Shown: positions 6,363 through 13,170, counted from the first letter of the stretch. The stretch is DNA of 26,766 nucleotides from Thermoactinomyces sp. DSM 45891 (GCF_900119485.1 NZ_FPJZ01000025.1:1-26766), one strand, 5' to 3'. The notes: generated from the sequence alone by a model not told the origin. Numbers and translations: made by a program.

Positions 6363-6616
6363 CCTTACATCACTTTTGGACTTTGGTCTGGGGGTGATTT
6401 TTTTTATTTATAGAAGCCTTTTGTGTGATATACCGGTAAAAAGAATTCAAAACATAATCGGCAAACGGGTGCATTCTGATATGTACAGATCAAGGTACTT
6501 TTTCATGCTGTTTGAAAGGATTGTACATAGAAACATACTAATTAACATGGGTCTTGCATCTTAAAATCCTGCGGTAGGTGACTACCGTGTCGGTTCGAGC
6601 CCGACCCTCGGCACCA
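6363..6616 (+). repeat. ICE right end, copy 2
   Basis: Module X (6363-6396) is joined directly to the T run and to a stretch of about 210 bases (from 6401) that recurs at 7184-7393 with around 90 per cent identity by eye. Shared landmarks are AGAAGCCTTTTGTGTGATAT, CATAATCGGCAAACGGGTGC, TACTTTTTCATGCTGTTTGA and ACATGGGTCTTG. The repeat ends in the tRNA-Leu fragment. Frames through it (for example 6343-6564) are not considered genes. Confidence 0.8.
6560..6616 (+). other. attachment site: 3' end of tRNA-Leu(UAA)
   Basis: The sequence starts in the anticodon loop (CTTAAAA, anticodon TAA) and runs through the anticodon stem, the long variable arm (GCGGTAGGTGACTACCGT), a perfect T arm (GTCGGTTCGAGCCCGAC) and the acceptor strand to encoded CCA (CCTCGGCACCA). 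The 5' half of the tRNA is absent, so this is not a functional gene. It is the duplicated tRNA 3' end that an integrase leaves at the far end of an element inserted in a tRNA gene. ICEBs1 uses a tRNA-Leu gene in the same way. The complete tRNA should lie at the other end of the element, left of this window. Confidence 0.85.
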
Positions 6617-6652
6617 AAAAAAACGTAGTAATATCAAGGGCTTCAGAGAAAA

Positions 6653-6681
6653 GACTCCTATCTAGTAGGGGTTCTTTTTTT
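6653..6681 (+). terminator. intrinsic terminator after the tRNA end
   Basis: GACTCCTA (6653-6660) pairs with TAGGGGTT (6666-6673) around a TCTAG loop, followed by a run of seven T (6675-6681). It lies 37 bases after the tRNA CCA and may be the original terminator of a tRNA transcript or of the element end. Confidence 0.6.
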
Positions 6682-6684
6682 GTC

Positions 6685-6708
6685 TTTTGGAGTCAATTTT
6701 GGAGTCAA
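6685..6708 (+). repeat. tandem 12-bp repeats inside the att site
   Basis: TTTTGGAGTCAA occurs twice in a row (6685-6696 and 6697-6708). It lies between the att copy and the decayed integrase, where integrase arm-binding sites are found. Comparable tandem repeats occur at 7450-7468 and 10645-10667. Confidence 0.6.
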
Positions 6709-6736
6709 ATGGTTAGGGTTTTGTTAGGGAAAAAAT

Positions 6737-6777
6737 AAATCGCCAAAGCCCTTGGTACATAAGGGTTTCAGCGATTT
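6737..6777 (-). terminator. terminator of the decayed integrase
   Basis: A long imperfect hairpin (AAATCGC at 6737-6743 with GCGATTT at 6771-6777; inner AGCCCTT with AAGGGTT) is followed on the minus strand by TATTTTTTCCC, so it ends leftward transcription of the integrase remnant. Confidence 0.6.
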
Positions 6778-6878
6778 ATTTATAAGCTATTTTTACTCGT
6801 TTTGCTTGTCATTTTTCAAAGTGTCCATAGGAGTATGATTACGTACGATAACGTTCATCCTGTCCACTATAGAGAAAA

Positions 6879-7060
6879 TCATCCCATTTTTCGTACGGCT
6901 TCTTTCTGCATATGTGGCATGACTTGCCGAAGGTCTTGAAAGCGAATGTGAGGGATCTTTATCTTTATCTTTTCATAAATTTCTGAATCTCTCGGGAGAA
7001 TCCATCCAGGTCGAAGGAATAACTATTTGCGTTGGCGAACATTGGTAGAGTTGTTTGATT
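6879..7060 (-). pseudogene. decayed tyrosine recombinase (integrase) C-terminal fragment
   Basis: On the minus strand one frame reads ...MFANANSYSFDLDGFSREIQ and KFMKR, then stops at 6965-6967. The reading continues in another frame as KIKIPHIRFQDLR-QVMPHMQ and KEAVRKMG up to a stop at 6879-6881. These match the end of phage and ICE integrases: PHIRFHDLRH normally leads, some 33 residues later, to DTYSHVMPHMQK. Here HIRFQDLR is fused directly to QVMPHMQ, so the second catalytic His region and the catalytic Tyr are deleted, and the His of the HxxR box is Gln. The intact integrase at 10666 shows the expected order (IRFHDLRHSH ... TYSHVLPDMQ). The fragment cannot be active and marks the left end of a second element that has collapsed. 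Confidence 0.75.
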
Positions 7061-7165
7061 CTAATGGAAAAGTGTGTTCAAGTATGCTATATGATCGATA
7101 GGTTTGTAAGTTCTCTCTCTTTTAAACAATTTGATCTTAAAAAAACTAAAAGTATTATGAAAGTT

Positions 7166-7189
7166 CCTGTGATATACAGGGGCTTTTTT
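7166..7189 (+). terminator. hairpin of module Y followed by T run
   Basis: CCTGT (7166-7170) pairs with ACAGG (7176-7180) around GATAT; GGC and six T follow. The stem is short, so it would be a weak terminator. The same element occurs in copy 1. Confidence 0.4.
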
Positions 7190-7340
7190 ATTTACAGAAG
7201 CCTTTTGTGTGATATACTGTAAACAGAATTTAAAAACATAATCGGCAAACGGGTGCATTCTTATATGTACAGATTGAGATACTTTTTCATGCTGTTTGAA
7301 AGTATTGTACATAGAAACATATCAAAAAACATGGGTCTTG

Positions 7341-7393
7341 AAATCCTGCGGTGGGTGACTACCGTGTCGGTTCGAATCTGACTATTGGCACCA
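7341..7393 (+). other. second attachment-site copy: mutated tRNA-Leu 3' end
   Basis: The segment AAATCCTGCGGTGGGTGACT to GGCACCA matches 6563-6616 but has changes that weaken the tRNA fold: G for A in the variable arm, TTCGAATCTGAC in the T arm and CTATTGGCACCA at the acceptor. It therefore looks like an older, drifting att copy. With the site at 6560 it brackets the collapsed element. Confidence 0.8.
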
Positions 7394-7437
7394 ATATTTA
7401 CAAGGACTTTAGAGTTTTTACTTAAAGGTCCTCACAC

Positions 7438-7479
7438 AAAACAGCGAATTGCAAACAAAAATGCAAACGCTGTTTTTTT
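7438..7479 (+). terminator. terminator carrying a 12-bp-period repeat
   Basis: AAAACAGCG (7438-7446) pairs perfectly with CGCTGTTTT (7468-7476) and seven T follow. The loop holds TGCAAAC twice (7450-7456 and 7462-7468), a period of 12 bases like the repeats at 6685-6708. It lies just outside the second att copy. From here to 7585 only an inverted repeat CCCCTA-C-TAGGGG (about 7543-7555) is seen, upstream of the next gene. Confidence 0.65.
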
Positions 7480-7584
7480 GAAAAATATAAATGATACGAT
7501 TTAAGTATGGAGAAATGATAGTGATATATAAAAAATCCCCTACTAGGGGTTAGAATATTTAGCAACTAAAGGAGAGTACATAAT

Positions 7585-8322
7585 ATGCCTGCACATTCTA
7601 TGGGTTTTGCGATCGAAAGTGAAGATCAGTTTATGGAGTACCTAGACCTTGTTGTTCGAACTGGTGAGCAAACGGATACTTCATTTGGTAGGAAGTTTTC
7701 ACTCGTTTTTTCGAATGGAGAAGAGATCATTGCGCTTATGGATGAGGATCATGAAGTGTTCCATGTGAATTTTCATCACCGTAAAGGGATGGTTTCTCCT
7801 GTCGGGATCTATGAAGTAGATACCAATGAAGAAGGTGAATTAACAGGGCTTACATTTGGCTCGATGAGACCAGAAGAGGAGACAAACCCAGAGTCGGGTG
7901 TGTATCCATTTGTGTTTCAAACAGGGGATATGGAAGTGTTAGAGGCATTCCAACAATCTGAAACGCGTAACGTGGAACTCTCTGCATTTGCGCATCAGGT
8001 ACGTTGTTTTGCTACAGAAGAGGAATTTGATCAAAAACAAGATCCAGAGGTTCCGTTATCAGCTGAATCCTTAGTTCCGCTCGGGATTTTTAACGATGAA
8101 GTGAATGATGTTCTTGCACCCACTATTTTATTAAATGGTGTGATAACAGATGCGCAACTCTTGAAAAATGAGCTATCCCAAGCAGAGTACTGGCAACTTA
8201 CCGTGCAGACAGTGGGCGGTGCTTACGTTGTGTTTGCGGCATTAGATCGTGTGACTGAAGGAGAGCCAGTTGTTGGCGGGATTGCATCAGTGGAAGCATG
8301 GTTAACAGGGCGTTTTGTATAG
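7585..8322 (+). CDS. conserved-looking 245-aa protein, unknown
   Basis: ATG 7585 has AAAGGAGAG eight to ten bases upstream. The protein is acidic and soluble, with no signal peptide or membrane segment. It begins MPAHSMGFAIESEDQFMEYL and has FSLVFSNGEEIIALMDEDHE, then HVNFHHRKGMVSPVGIYEV, a beta-rich pattern. Its second half resembles a repeat of the same kind of fold (LVPLGIFNDE ... YWQLTVQTVGGAYVVFAALD). It is a monocistronic gene with its own terminator, next to chromosomal genes, so it is more likely host than element. I do not recognise the family. Confidence 0.75.
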   Translation: MPAHSMGFAIESEDQFMEYLDLVVRTGEQTDTSFGRKFSLVFSNGEEIIALMDEDHEVFHVNFHHRKGMVSPVGIYEVDTNEEGELTGLTFGSMRPEEETNPESGVYPFVFQTGDMEVLEAFQQSETRNVELSAFAHQVRCFATEEEFDQKQDPEVPLSAESLVPLGIFNDEVNDVLAPTILLNGVITDAQLLKNELSQAEYWQLTVQTVGGAYVVFAALDRVTEGEPVVGGIASVEAWLTGRFV

Positions 8323-8350
8323 GGATCGGTCACCTATAATCAGACGAAGT

Positions 8351-8392
8351 AAGCACATGAATTTGTGATAAACAAAATCTCATGTGCTTTTT
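8351..8392 (+). terminator. intrinsic terminator of the 245-aa gene
   Basis: AAGCACATGA (8351-8360) pairs perfectly with TCATGTGCTT (8380-8389) around a 19-base AT-rich loop, followed by T residues. Confidence 0.8.
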
Positions 8393-8494
8393 GCCATCAT
8401 GTGATAAAATGAACATGATGTTTGGACTGTGACTTGGCCGTAACCTTGATTGATAGAAATAACTTTGGATATATGGGATCTGGAGGTGAATGAG

Positions 8495-9610
8495 ATGTCG
8501 AACATCGATGCGATATTGGAACGCGCATTACAAGGAGAGAGACTTACATTTGAAGACGGCGTCTCTTTATGGAATAGTGATGAAATAGAGAAAATCGGCC
8601 AGGCTGCGAATCAAATGATGTTAACAAAGCATCCGGAGCCGGTTACTACTTTTGTCATTGGACGTAATATTAACTATACCAATGTGTGTGATACGTATTG
8701 TCGTTTCTGTGCTTTTTATCGAGCGCCAGGTTCTACAGAAGGGTATGTATTAGACGATGATACAGTTTTCCAAAAAATTCAAGAGACCCTTGATGTAGGT
8801 GGTACAGAAATTCTCATGCAAGGCGGGACTAATCCTAATTTGCCATTTCACTACTATACGGACCTTTTACGAGAGATTAAGAAGCGATTTCCTGAGATCA
8901 CGATGCACTCATTTTCTCCAGCTGAGATCAGAAAGATGCAAGAAGTTTCGGATGGACTTACGTTGGAAGAAGTGATTCGTGAGCTAAAAGAAGCGGGACT
9001 CGATTCCCTTCCGGGTGGGGGAGCTGAGATTCTGGATAATCGTATTCGTAAACAGATTTCCCGTCTAAAGGGAACATGGGAAGATTGGATGGAAGTGATG
9101 GATACCGCGCATCGTGTGGGCATGCATTCGACCGCTACGATGGTAATCGGTTTTGGAGAGACGATGGAAGAGCGCGTCATGCATTTACTCCGCATTCGCG
9201 AACAGCAGGATCGGACAGGCGGTTTCCTAGCTTTTATCGTGTGGACATTTCAACCAGACTTTACGAATTTGAAGCGTGAAAAGCTTTCCCCTGAAGAATA
9301 CCTAAAAGCTGTAGCGATTGCGAGGCTTATGTTAGATAATATCGATAACTTCCAATCCTCTTGGGTAACCATGGGGCCAGATATCGGGAAGAAATCCCTT
9401 CATTTTGGTTGTAATGACTTCGGTAGTACGATGATTGAAGAAAATGTAGTCTCTGCAGCGGGCACAACCCATAAAGTAAACAACAACCTCGCCCTCAAAC
9501 TCATCCGTGATGCGGGTAAAGTACCTGCCCAACGCAATACGAAGTACCAGACTTTGCGTGTCTTTGAGGAAGGCGAATTTACAGAGAATGATTTTGTTAT
9601 GCAAAACTAA
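8495..9610 (+). CDS. mqnC: cyclic dehypoxanthinyl futalosine synthase (MqnC), radical SAM
   Basis: The start is ATG 8495, preceded by TGGAGGTGA; a longer frame from TTG 8450 lacks a site. The 371-aa enzyme has the radical SAM cluster motif C65-x3-C69-x2-C72 (NVCDTYCRFCAFYR), which binds a 4Fe-4S cluster and S-adenosylmethionine. It has further family landmarks EILMQGGTNPNL, MHSFSPAEI, LDSLPGGGAEIL, STATMVIGFGE and the C-terminal EENVVSAAG. MqnC closes the ring of dehypoxanthinyl futalosine in the futalosine route to menaquinone, used by some Bacillales (for example Thermoactinomycetaceae) in place of the classical Men route. FbiC/CofH and MqnE are relatives, but the length and the EILMQGG/SLPGGGAEI signatures fit MqnC. 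Other mqn genes are not in the window. It is flanked by terminators, so it is transcribed alone. Confidence 0.92.
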   Translation: MSNIDAILERALQGERLTFEDGVSLWNSDEIEKIGQAANQMMLTKHPEPVTTFVIGRNINYTNVCDTYCRFCAFYRAPGSTEGYVLDDDTVFQKIQETLDVGGTEILMQGGTNPNLPFHYYTDLLREIKKRFPEITMHSFSPAEIRKMQEVSDGLTLEEVIRELKEAGLDSLPGGGAEILDNRIRKQISRLKGTWEDWMEVMDTAHRVGMHSTATMVIGFGETMEERVMHLLRIREQQDRTGGFLAFIVWTFQPDFTNLKREKLSPEEYLKAVAIARLMLDNIDNFQSSWVTMGPDIGKKSLHFGCNDFGSTMIEENVVSAAGTTHKVNNNLALKLIRDAGKVPAQRNTKYQTLRVFEEGEFTENDFVMQN

Positions 9611-9628
9611 TCAAACCATATAGATATG

Positions 9629-9659
9629 ACCTTCTTTCTTATAGAGAGAGGGTTTTTTT
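9629..9659 (+). terminator. intrinsic terminator of mqnC
   Basis: ACCTTCTTTC (9629-9638) pairs with GAGAGAGGGT (9644-9653) through ten pairs, two of them G-U, around TTATA, and T residues follow. Confidence 0.8.
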
Positions 9660-9762
9660 GGTTGTATAATAAATATTTTTCTTTTCAATTATCTTAAAAG
9701 AGGTTACAATAGTGTTTGTGTCTTTTAAAAAATATTACATATAGAAGGAATGGAAGGATATT

Positions 9763-10380
9763 ATGAAGAAGTTTCTAGCTATTATGCTTTCTCTTATTCT
9801 CTTGTCAGGGTGCTCGTTGTTCTCTGATTCTGTCAATGTGAATGAACTCGGAAAAGAGATGCAAAAAACGGTATCAAAATTTACTGAAAACGAACAGAAA
9901 TATATCAAAGTAAACTCGCTTGGCACAGAATTGGGAAGTATTGTACTTTCGGTGCAAAAAACAGGTTTAAACCAAAATAACATCAAACAAATCAATGATA
10001 AGCAAGAAGAAATGAAAAAAATACTTACAGAGTATAAAACAGAAGTACAAAAGATAAATGAGGAATTCCCTACTATCCAAAAGAAAGTTGATAAAATAAA
10101 AAAGGAGAATCTAAAAAAGCTAGCGGATACTTTTTCAGCTAACTTTAAGTCTCTTATTGACGCTAAACAAAAAGTAATTGAGGTTACGGAAAAATCCCTC
10201 GCAAATCAGGAATCAATTTTAAAGTCTTTTACGTCGAAGCAAGCGCCTTCGAGGCAACAGGGAGATGAAATGATAAAGTTGCAAGGGGAAATGCTGACTT
10301 TGCAAAATGAATTTCTGCAGAAGCAAACTGCATACAATAAATCTTTGCAAGAATTTATTGATGCAGTTGATAAAAAGTAA
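9763..10380 (+). CDS. YkyA-like cell-surface lipoprotein
   Basis: This 205-aa protein has a lipoprotein signal peptide: MKKFLAIMLSLILLSG-C17, with lipobox LSGC, so it should be lipidated at C17 and anchored outside the membrane. The mature part is a long, Lys- and Gln-rich coiled coil (KQEEMKKILTEYKTEVQKIN ... KVDKIKKENLKKLADTFSAN), as in the YkyA family of putative cell-wall-binding lipoproteins of Bacillales. GGAAGG lies upstream of ATG 9763. It is preceded by the mqnC terminator and followed by a weak hairpin, so it forms its own unit. Molecular function is unknown; the family call comes from lipobox plus coiled-coil layout and length. Confidence 0.7.
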   Translation: MKKFLAIMLSLILLSGCSLFSDSVNVNELGKEMQKTVSKFTENEQKYIKVNSLGTELGSIVLSVQKTGLNQNNIKQINDKQEEMKKILTEYKTEVQKINEEFPTIQKKVDKIKKENLKKLADTFSANFKSLIDAKQKVIEVTEKSLANQESILKSFTSKQAPSRQQGDEMIKLQGEMLTLQNEFLQKQTAYNKSLQEFIDAVDKK

Positions 10381-10417
10381 TGTCTATATCATTAGTAAAG
10401 AGATAAATAAGGAAGAG

Positions 10418-10456
10418 AAAGCCGTAGTCCCTGATTTTAGAGGATTAGGGCTTTTC
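10418..10456 (+). terminator. possible terminator after the lipoprotein gene
   Basis: AAAGCC (10418-10423) can pair with GGGCTTT (10448-10454), supported by an inner CCT/AGG pair, and TTTT follows. The stem is interrupted, so strength is uncertain. From here to the integrase (10666) lies AT-rich sequence with no gene. Confidence 0.45.
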
Positions 10457-10644
10457 GGTATTGGGTTGTCATCCGTAATAAATAGAAAATCAACTCACAA
10501 TAAATAGGTTAGAAACTTTTTAATTAAGGAAACAAGTTAATATAAAGTATAATACAATATATATTGTATGACTGTATCGAAACTTACCCGAAAGTCCTTT
10601 GTATATATAGAGTTCGAAAGGGTTTTTAAAATTTTTCAACTGAA

Positions 10645-10667
10645 TTGACCACATTTTGACCACATTT
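10645..10667. repeat. tandem 11-bp repeats at the prophage integrase end
   Basis: TTGACCACATT occurs twice in a row (10645-10655 and 10656-10666), overlapping the integrase stop codon. The attL core should lie close by, probably in 10540-10640, but no tRNA is present and I could not find a convincing matching copy at the other end. Confidence 0.6.
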
Positions 10668-11823
10668 ATATTTTTTTTCTCACTTCGTCATATGAAGAGG
10701 ATTTCTTACTAGATTGCATTGCTGTGTCAAAATTGTCCGCAAGACTCTTTTGCATATCAGGGAGAACGTGAGAATAAGTATCTAATGTCATGCCTATAGT
10801 TGTGTGCCCTAAACGCTCGGAGACTACTTTTGGGTTTTCTCCAATTTTCAGGAGAATTGTGGCGTGGCTATGTCTCAAATCATGAAATCTTATTTTTGGT
10901 AGGGATGCTTTTTGTAACATTTTCTTAAAATCATAATTTACGATGTATGGAGGTAACGGTTCTCCATTATTAGAAGAAATTACAAGATCATGATCTTGAT
11001 AGGCTGAACCAAGCTGTAATTTTTGTTGATTTTGTTGTAATTTGTGCTTTTTCAAACAGTGTAGAGCGAATTCAGGTAATGGAATCGTTCTCTTCGAACC
11101 TTTTGTTTTGGGGTCTTGGAACACTAATTTATTATTTACTAAGCTTAGTGTCTGATTAACATTAACCCTACCATTTTTGAGATCGCAGTCATCCCATCTA
11201 AGTCCCAGTATTTCTCCTTTTCTCATCCCTGTATATGTTGCAAGCACATATATGATGTACAATTCTCTGTCTTTAGTGAAAGAAAGGAACTGGTTTACTG
11301 TTTCCATATCCCAAACGTGAATTGACCTACTTGGAATACGGGGTGGCTTTAACACAGAAGATATATTCTTAGGAATCATATCCCATTCAAACGCTCGTTT
11401 AAGTGCTTTACTTAAGATAGCGTGAACGACTCTAATATAGCTGGCTTTATACCCTTGATTAAGCATTTTAGTGTAGAATTCTTGAACTATCAACGGTGTC
11501 ATGTGTTGGAGTTGTAGTGATCCTAAATTTGGAATAATATTTTGATTAGTGGTACCCAGCTGATTTTGAAAGGTGGATGGTCGTACTTCGTGTTTCACAT
11601 GATTTTCCATGTACTCCGTAATAAATTCCCCTAAAGTTATCTTAGAAGGTTCCTTGTAGCCCCCATTTTCGATCTGGGCAATGAGCTCAGCACAAGCCTT
11701 CTGGGCTTCTTTCTTTGTTTTAAAGCCACTAACTGATTTTTGTTTTCTTTTTCCTTGAGGATCCTTTCCTAGATCAATAGTAAATGACCATTTTACACCC
11801 CGTTTGCGAAAGTATCCTTTCAT
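10666..11823 (-). CDS. int: tyrosine recombinase integrase of the prophage
   Basis: The start is ATG 11823, because AAGGGGGA lies upstream of it; 385 aa. An N-terminal arm-type DNA-binding domain (MKGYFRKRGVKWSFTIDL ... FKTKKEAQKACAELIA) is followed by a SAM-like core-binding domain (about 60-150) and the catalytic domain. All catalytic residues are present: R201 (TGMRKGE), K241 or K239 (DPKTKGSKRTIPL), H314 and R317 (HDLRH), H340 (RLGHTT) and nucleophile Y350 (DTYSHV). It should insert and, with excisionase, excise the element. It lies at the left boundary, pointing outward, with paired short repeats at its 3' end, as usual for temperate phages of Firmicutes. Its intact active site means the remnant could in principle still excise. 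Confidence 0.93.
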   Translation of the reverse strand: MKGYFRKRGVKWSFTIDLGKDPQGKRKQKSVSGFKTKKEAQKACAELIAQIENGGYKEPSKITLGEFITEYMENHVKHEVRPSTFQNQLGTTNQNIIPNLGSLQLQHMTPLIVQEFYTKMLNQGYKASYIRVVHAILSKALKRAFEWDMIPKNISSVLKPPRIPSRSIHVWDMETVNQFLSFTKDRELYIIYVLATYTGMRKGEILGLRWDDCDLKNGRVNVNQTLSLVNNKLVFQDPKTKGSKRTIPLPEFALHCLKKHKLQQNQQKLQLGSAYQDHDLVISSNNGEPLPPYIVNYDFKKMLQKASLPKIRFHDLRHSHATILLKIGENPKVVSERLGHTTIGMTLDTYSHVLPDMQKSLADNFDTAMQSSKKSSSYDEVRKKI

Positions 11824-11940
11824 GTTATGTGTCCCCCTTAATGCCAAAATAAATGTTGTCTCCCTTGCTGTGACACACTATATAAAGTTTGGATAAAAGT
11901 AAAGCCAATGATTGAATTATCATTGGCTTAATTTTTGAAG

Positions 11941-12357
11941 CTATTTCAGAAACAATGTAGTAGCTGTTCCTAGTCCTATATAGATGAAAAGGAGCATAAA
12001 AAAAACGGCCCCTAAAAAGATAAACCGTGCTCGTTTCTTATTTTCAAATATAATCGATCTACGCATTATGGTTGTGGCAATCAGGCATATCATAGTATCG
12101 AATGCTTGGATAAGGGTGGTAATATTTTTTGCGTTGTATTGACCGACCGGTTGCCCTTGGATGGGTGCAATGCAACTGACAACGGCTTCGTTAATACTAG
12201 GGCTATGTTTAACGCGAGTAACAAGCCAGCATGAAAAGAGTAATGTAAATAACAAGGTGGATAGAGAGAAGGCAAATCCTGTTGAAAGTTCTTTCAAAAT
12301 GAGTGTTATTTCTCGTCCGAAATAGTTAGTAGATAAATTCACTAACGTTTGCAGCAT
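11941..12357 (-). CDS. small membrane protein between integrase and repressor
   Basis: This encodes 138 aa with three hydrophobic segments, about residues 25-47 (LSTGFAFSLSTLLFTLLFSC), 84-97 (IQAFDTMICLIATTIM) and 112-135 (FIFLGAVFFMLLFIYIGLGT). GGGGAGG lies before ATG 12357. It is encoded 21 bases after the repressor gene, in the same direction, so it should be expressed in the lysogen. Membrane proteins in this lysogeny module often protect the host against related phages (superinfection exclusion), which is an inference from position. No family is recognised. A shorter overlapping minus-strand frame (12090-12275) is a shadow. Confidence 0.65.
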   Translation of the reverse strand: MLQTLVNLSTNYFGREITLILKELSTGFAFSLSTLLFTLLFSCWLVTRVKHSPSINEAVVSCIAPIQGQPVGQYNAKNITTLIQAFDTMICLIATTIMRRSIIFENKKRARFIFLGAVFFMLLFIYIGLGTATTLFLK

Positions 12358-12378
12358 GGATAAACCTCCCCTTTTTTA

Positions 12379-12756
12379 TCAATCAACGTCTGAAAGACCT
12401 TGTATATAGAGTTCGATCATTTGCTTCCGGAGTTCTTTTTTCTTGTCCTCTGTGAAGCGACGATTTGATTCTATCTGCTTCAGGATTTCTTGTAAATAGG
12501 GATCATTTTCCAGTTTTTCTTCCATCGTTTGTTCTCGTCTGGGGCTCGGATCGTCTGTGATACCGAAAAGATAATCGGATGTAGTGTTGAAAAGTTTGAC
12601 TAAATTGACCAAGATATCACGCTCTCTAGGCGTTCTTCCGCTGGATTCATAACCTGTAACGGTCTTTCGATCAACGTGTAGGGCTTCAGCTACTTCTTTT
12701 TGTGTCCATCCACGTAATTCTCGTAGTTTTCTAAGTCTCTCCGAAAAAATCTCCAT
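12379..12756 (-). CDS. CI-like repressor of the prophage (XRE family)
   Basis: ATG 12756 is chosen because AGGTGG lies five bases upstream. The 125-aa protein has an N-terminal HTH (MEIFSERLRKLRELRGWTQK, EVAEALHVDRKTVTGYESSG) and SDYLFGITDD, then a Glu- and Lys-rich helical C-terminus for oligomerisation. It is expressed leftward with the membrane protein and integrase, opposite to the early operon. Its recognition helix (DRKTVTGYESSGR) is identical to that of the small Cro-like protein at 13187, so both should read the same operators, probably the TTCA-N-TGAA repeats at 12799-12842. No LexA-type autoprotease domain is present, so induction must use another route. Confidence 0.85.
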   Translation of the reverse strand: MEIFSERLRKLRELRGWTQKEVAEALHVDRKTVTGYESSGRTPRERDILVNLVKLFNTTSDYLFGITDDPSPRREQTMEEKLENDPYLQEILKQIESNRRFTEDKKKELRKQMIELYIQGLSDVD

Positions 12757-12798
12757 TATTGCCACCTACTTTATTCAGTGTAGTTCAATCATAGTTGA

Positions 12799-12842
12799 TT
12801 CATTATGAAACATATTATAACAAAATGCTTCAATATGAAACA
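12799..12842. promoter_or_regulatory. repeated operator between repressor and early operon
   Basis: TTCATTATGAAACA (12799-12812) and TTCAATATGAAACA (12829-12842) are near-identical, each with a palindromic TTCA-N3-TGAA centre, 30 bases apart. A TATAAC on the plus strand (12816-12821) and TATAAT-like bases on the minus strand lie between them, so a bound dimer would cover promoter elements of both directions. They are the best candidates for CI/Cro operators. Confidence 0.55.
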
Positions 12843-12881
12843 CATGGATAGACTTTGGTTTGAATTTCCAATAAGCAATGA

Positions 12882-12910
12882 TTGACGATTAGCTGGATAA
12901 AGGATAGAAT
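12882..12910 (+). promoter_or_regulatory. early promoter of the prophage
   Basis: TTGACG (12882-12887), a 17-base spacer and TAGAAT (12905-12910) form a good sigma-A-type promoter about 78 bases before the excisionase-like gene. It would drive the rightward early operon. Confidence 0.6.
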
Positions 12911-12987
12911 TTCTTTAGCTTCAAAAATACCCTCAGGCTTCAAAATGTAGCTTTAAGGAGCTAGAATGATGGAGAGGAGGAAATGCA

Positions 12988-13170
12988 GTGACTGAGGAAT
13001 ATCCAGCAGTTCTAAGAGCAGAGCATGTGGCAACCATTCTAGGCATTTCAGTACGCAGAGCTTATGAAGTAATGGAGTATAAGAGCTTTCCACTTATTCG
13101 AATAGGAAGATTGAAAAGAGTTGGACGGGATGCTTTTTTTAGTTGGTTCGAGCATGGAGCGCAGGATTAA
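12988..13170 (+). CDS. excisionase-like HTH protein of the prophage
   Basis: GTG 12988 follows GAGGAGG at about eight bases. The 60-aa product is a single winged HTH of the HTH_17/excisionase type: VLRAEHVATILGISVRRAYE, then FPLIRIGRLKRVGRDAFFSW. It is the first gene of the rightward early operon and lies opposite the repressor. Such proteins bend att DNA for excision or act as early regulators. The domain is sure; the exact role (xis or regulator) is inferred from position. Confidence 0.75.
   Translation: MTEEYPAVLRAEHVATILGISVRRAYEVMEYKSFPLIRIGRLKRVGRDAFFSWFEHGAQD

Larger units (their letters stand above)
7162..7393 (+). repeat. ICE right end, copy 3
   Basis: This copy starts with module Y (CCTGTGATATACAGGGGCTT) and then repeats the 210-base right-end segment of copy 2 up to the tRNA fragment. 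Unlike copy 2 it keeps module Y and lacks module X. An open frame on the minus strand (7061-7312) runs through it but has no ribosome site and no counterpart in the other copy, and is not called. Confidence 0.8.

Noticed and set aside
6343..6564. 73-aa open frame with a hydrophobic segment (TSLLDFGLGV)
   Set aside because: It lies in the ICE right-end repeat, is not kept open in the other copies and has no ribosome site. The related reading in copy 1 lacks a start codon. A small membrane toxin was considered but the codon changes between copies do not support coding.
6560..6616. Complete tRNA-Leu gene
   Set aside because: Only the part from the anticodon loop to CCA is present; the preceding bases do not supply an acceptor strand, D arm or 5' anticodon stem.
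7061..7312. 83-aa open frame on the minus strand
   Set aside because: It crosses the border between unique sequence and the right-end repeat, lacks a ribosome site and shows no recognisable protein features.
10540..10640. tRNA or other recognisable att core for the prophage
   Set aside because: No tRNA features are present, and comparison by eye with 17950-18145 gave only short chance matches such as ACAATATA.
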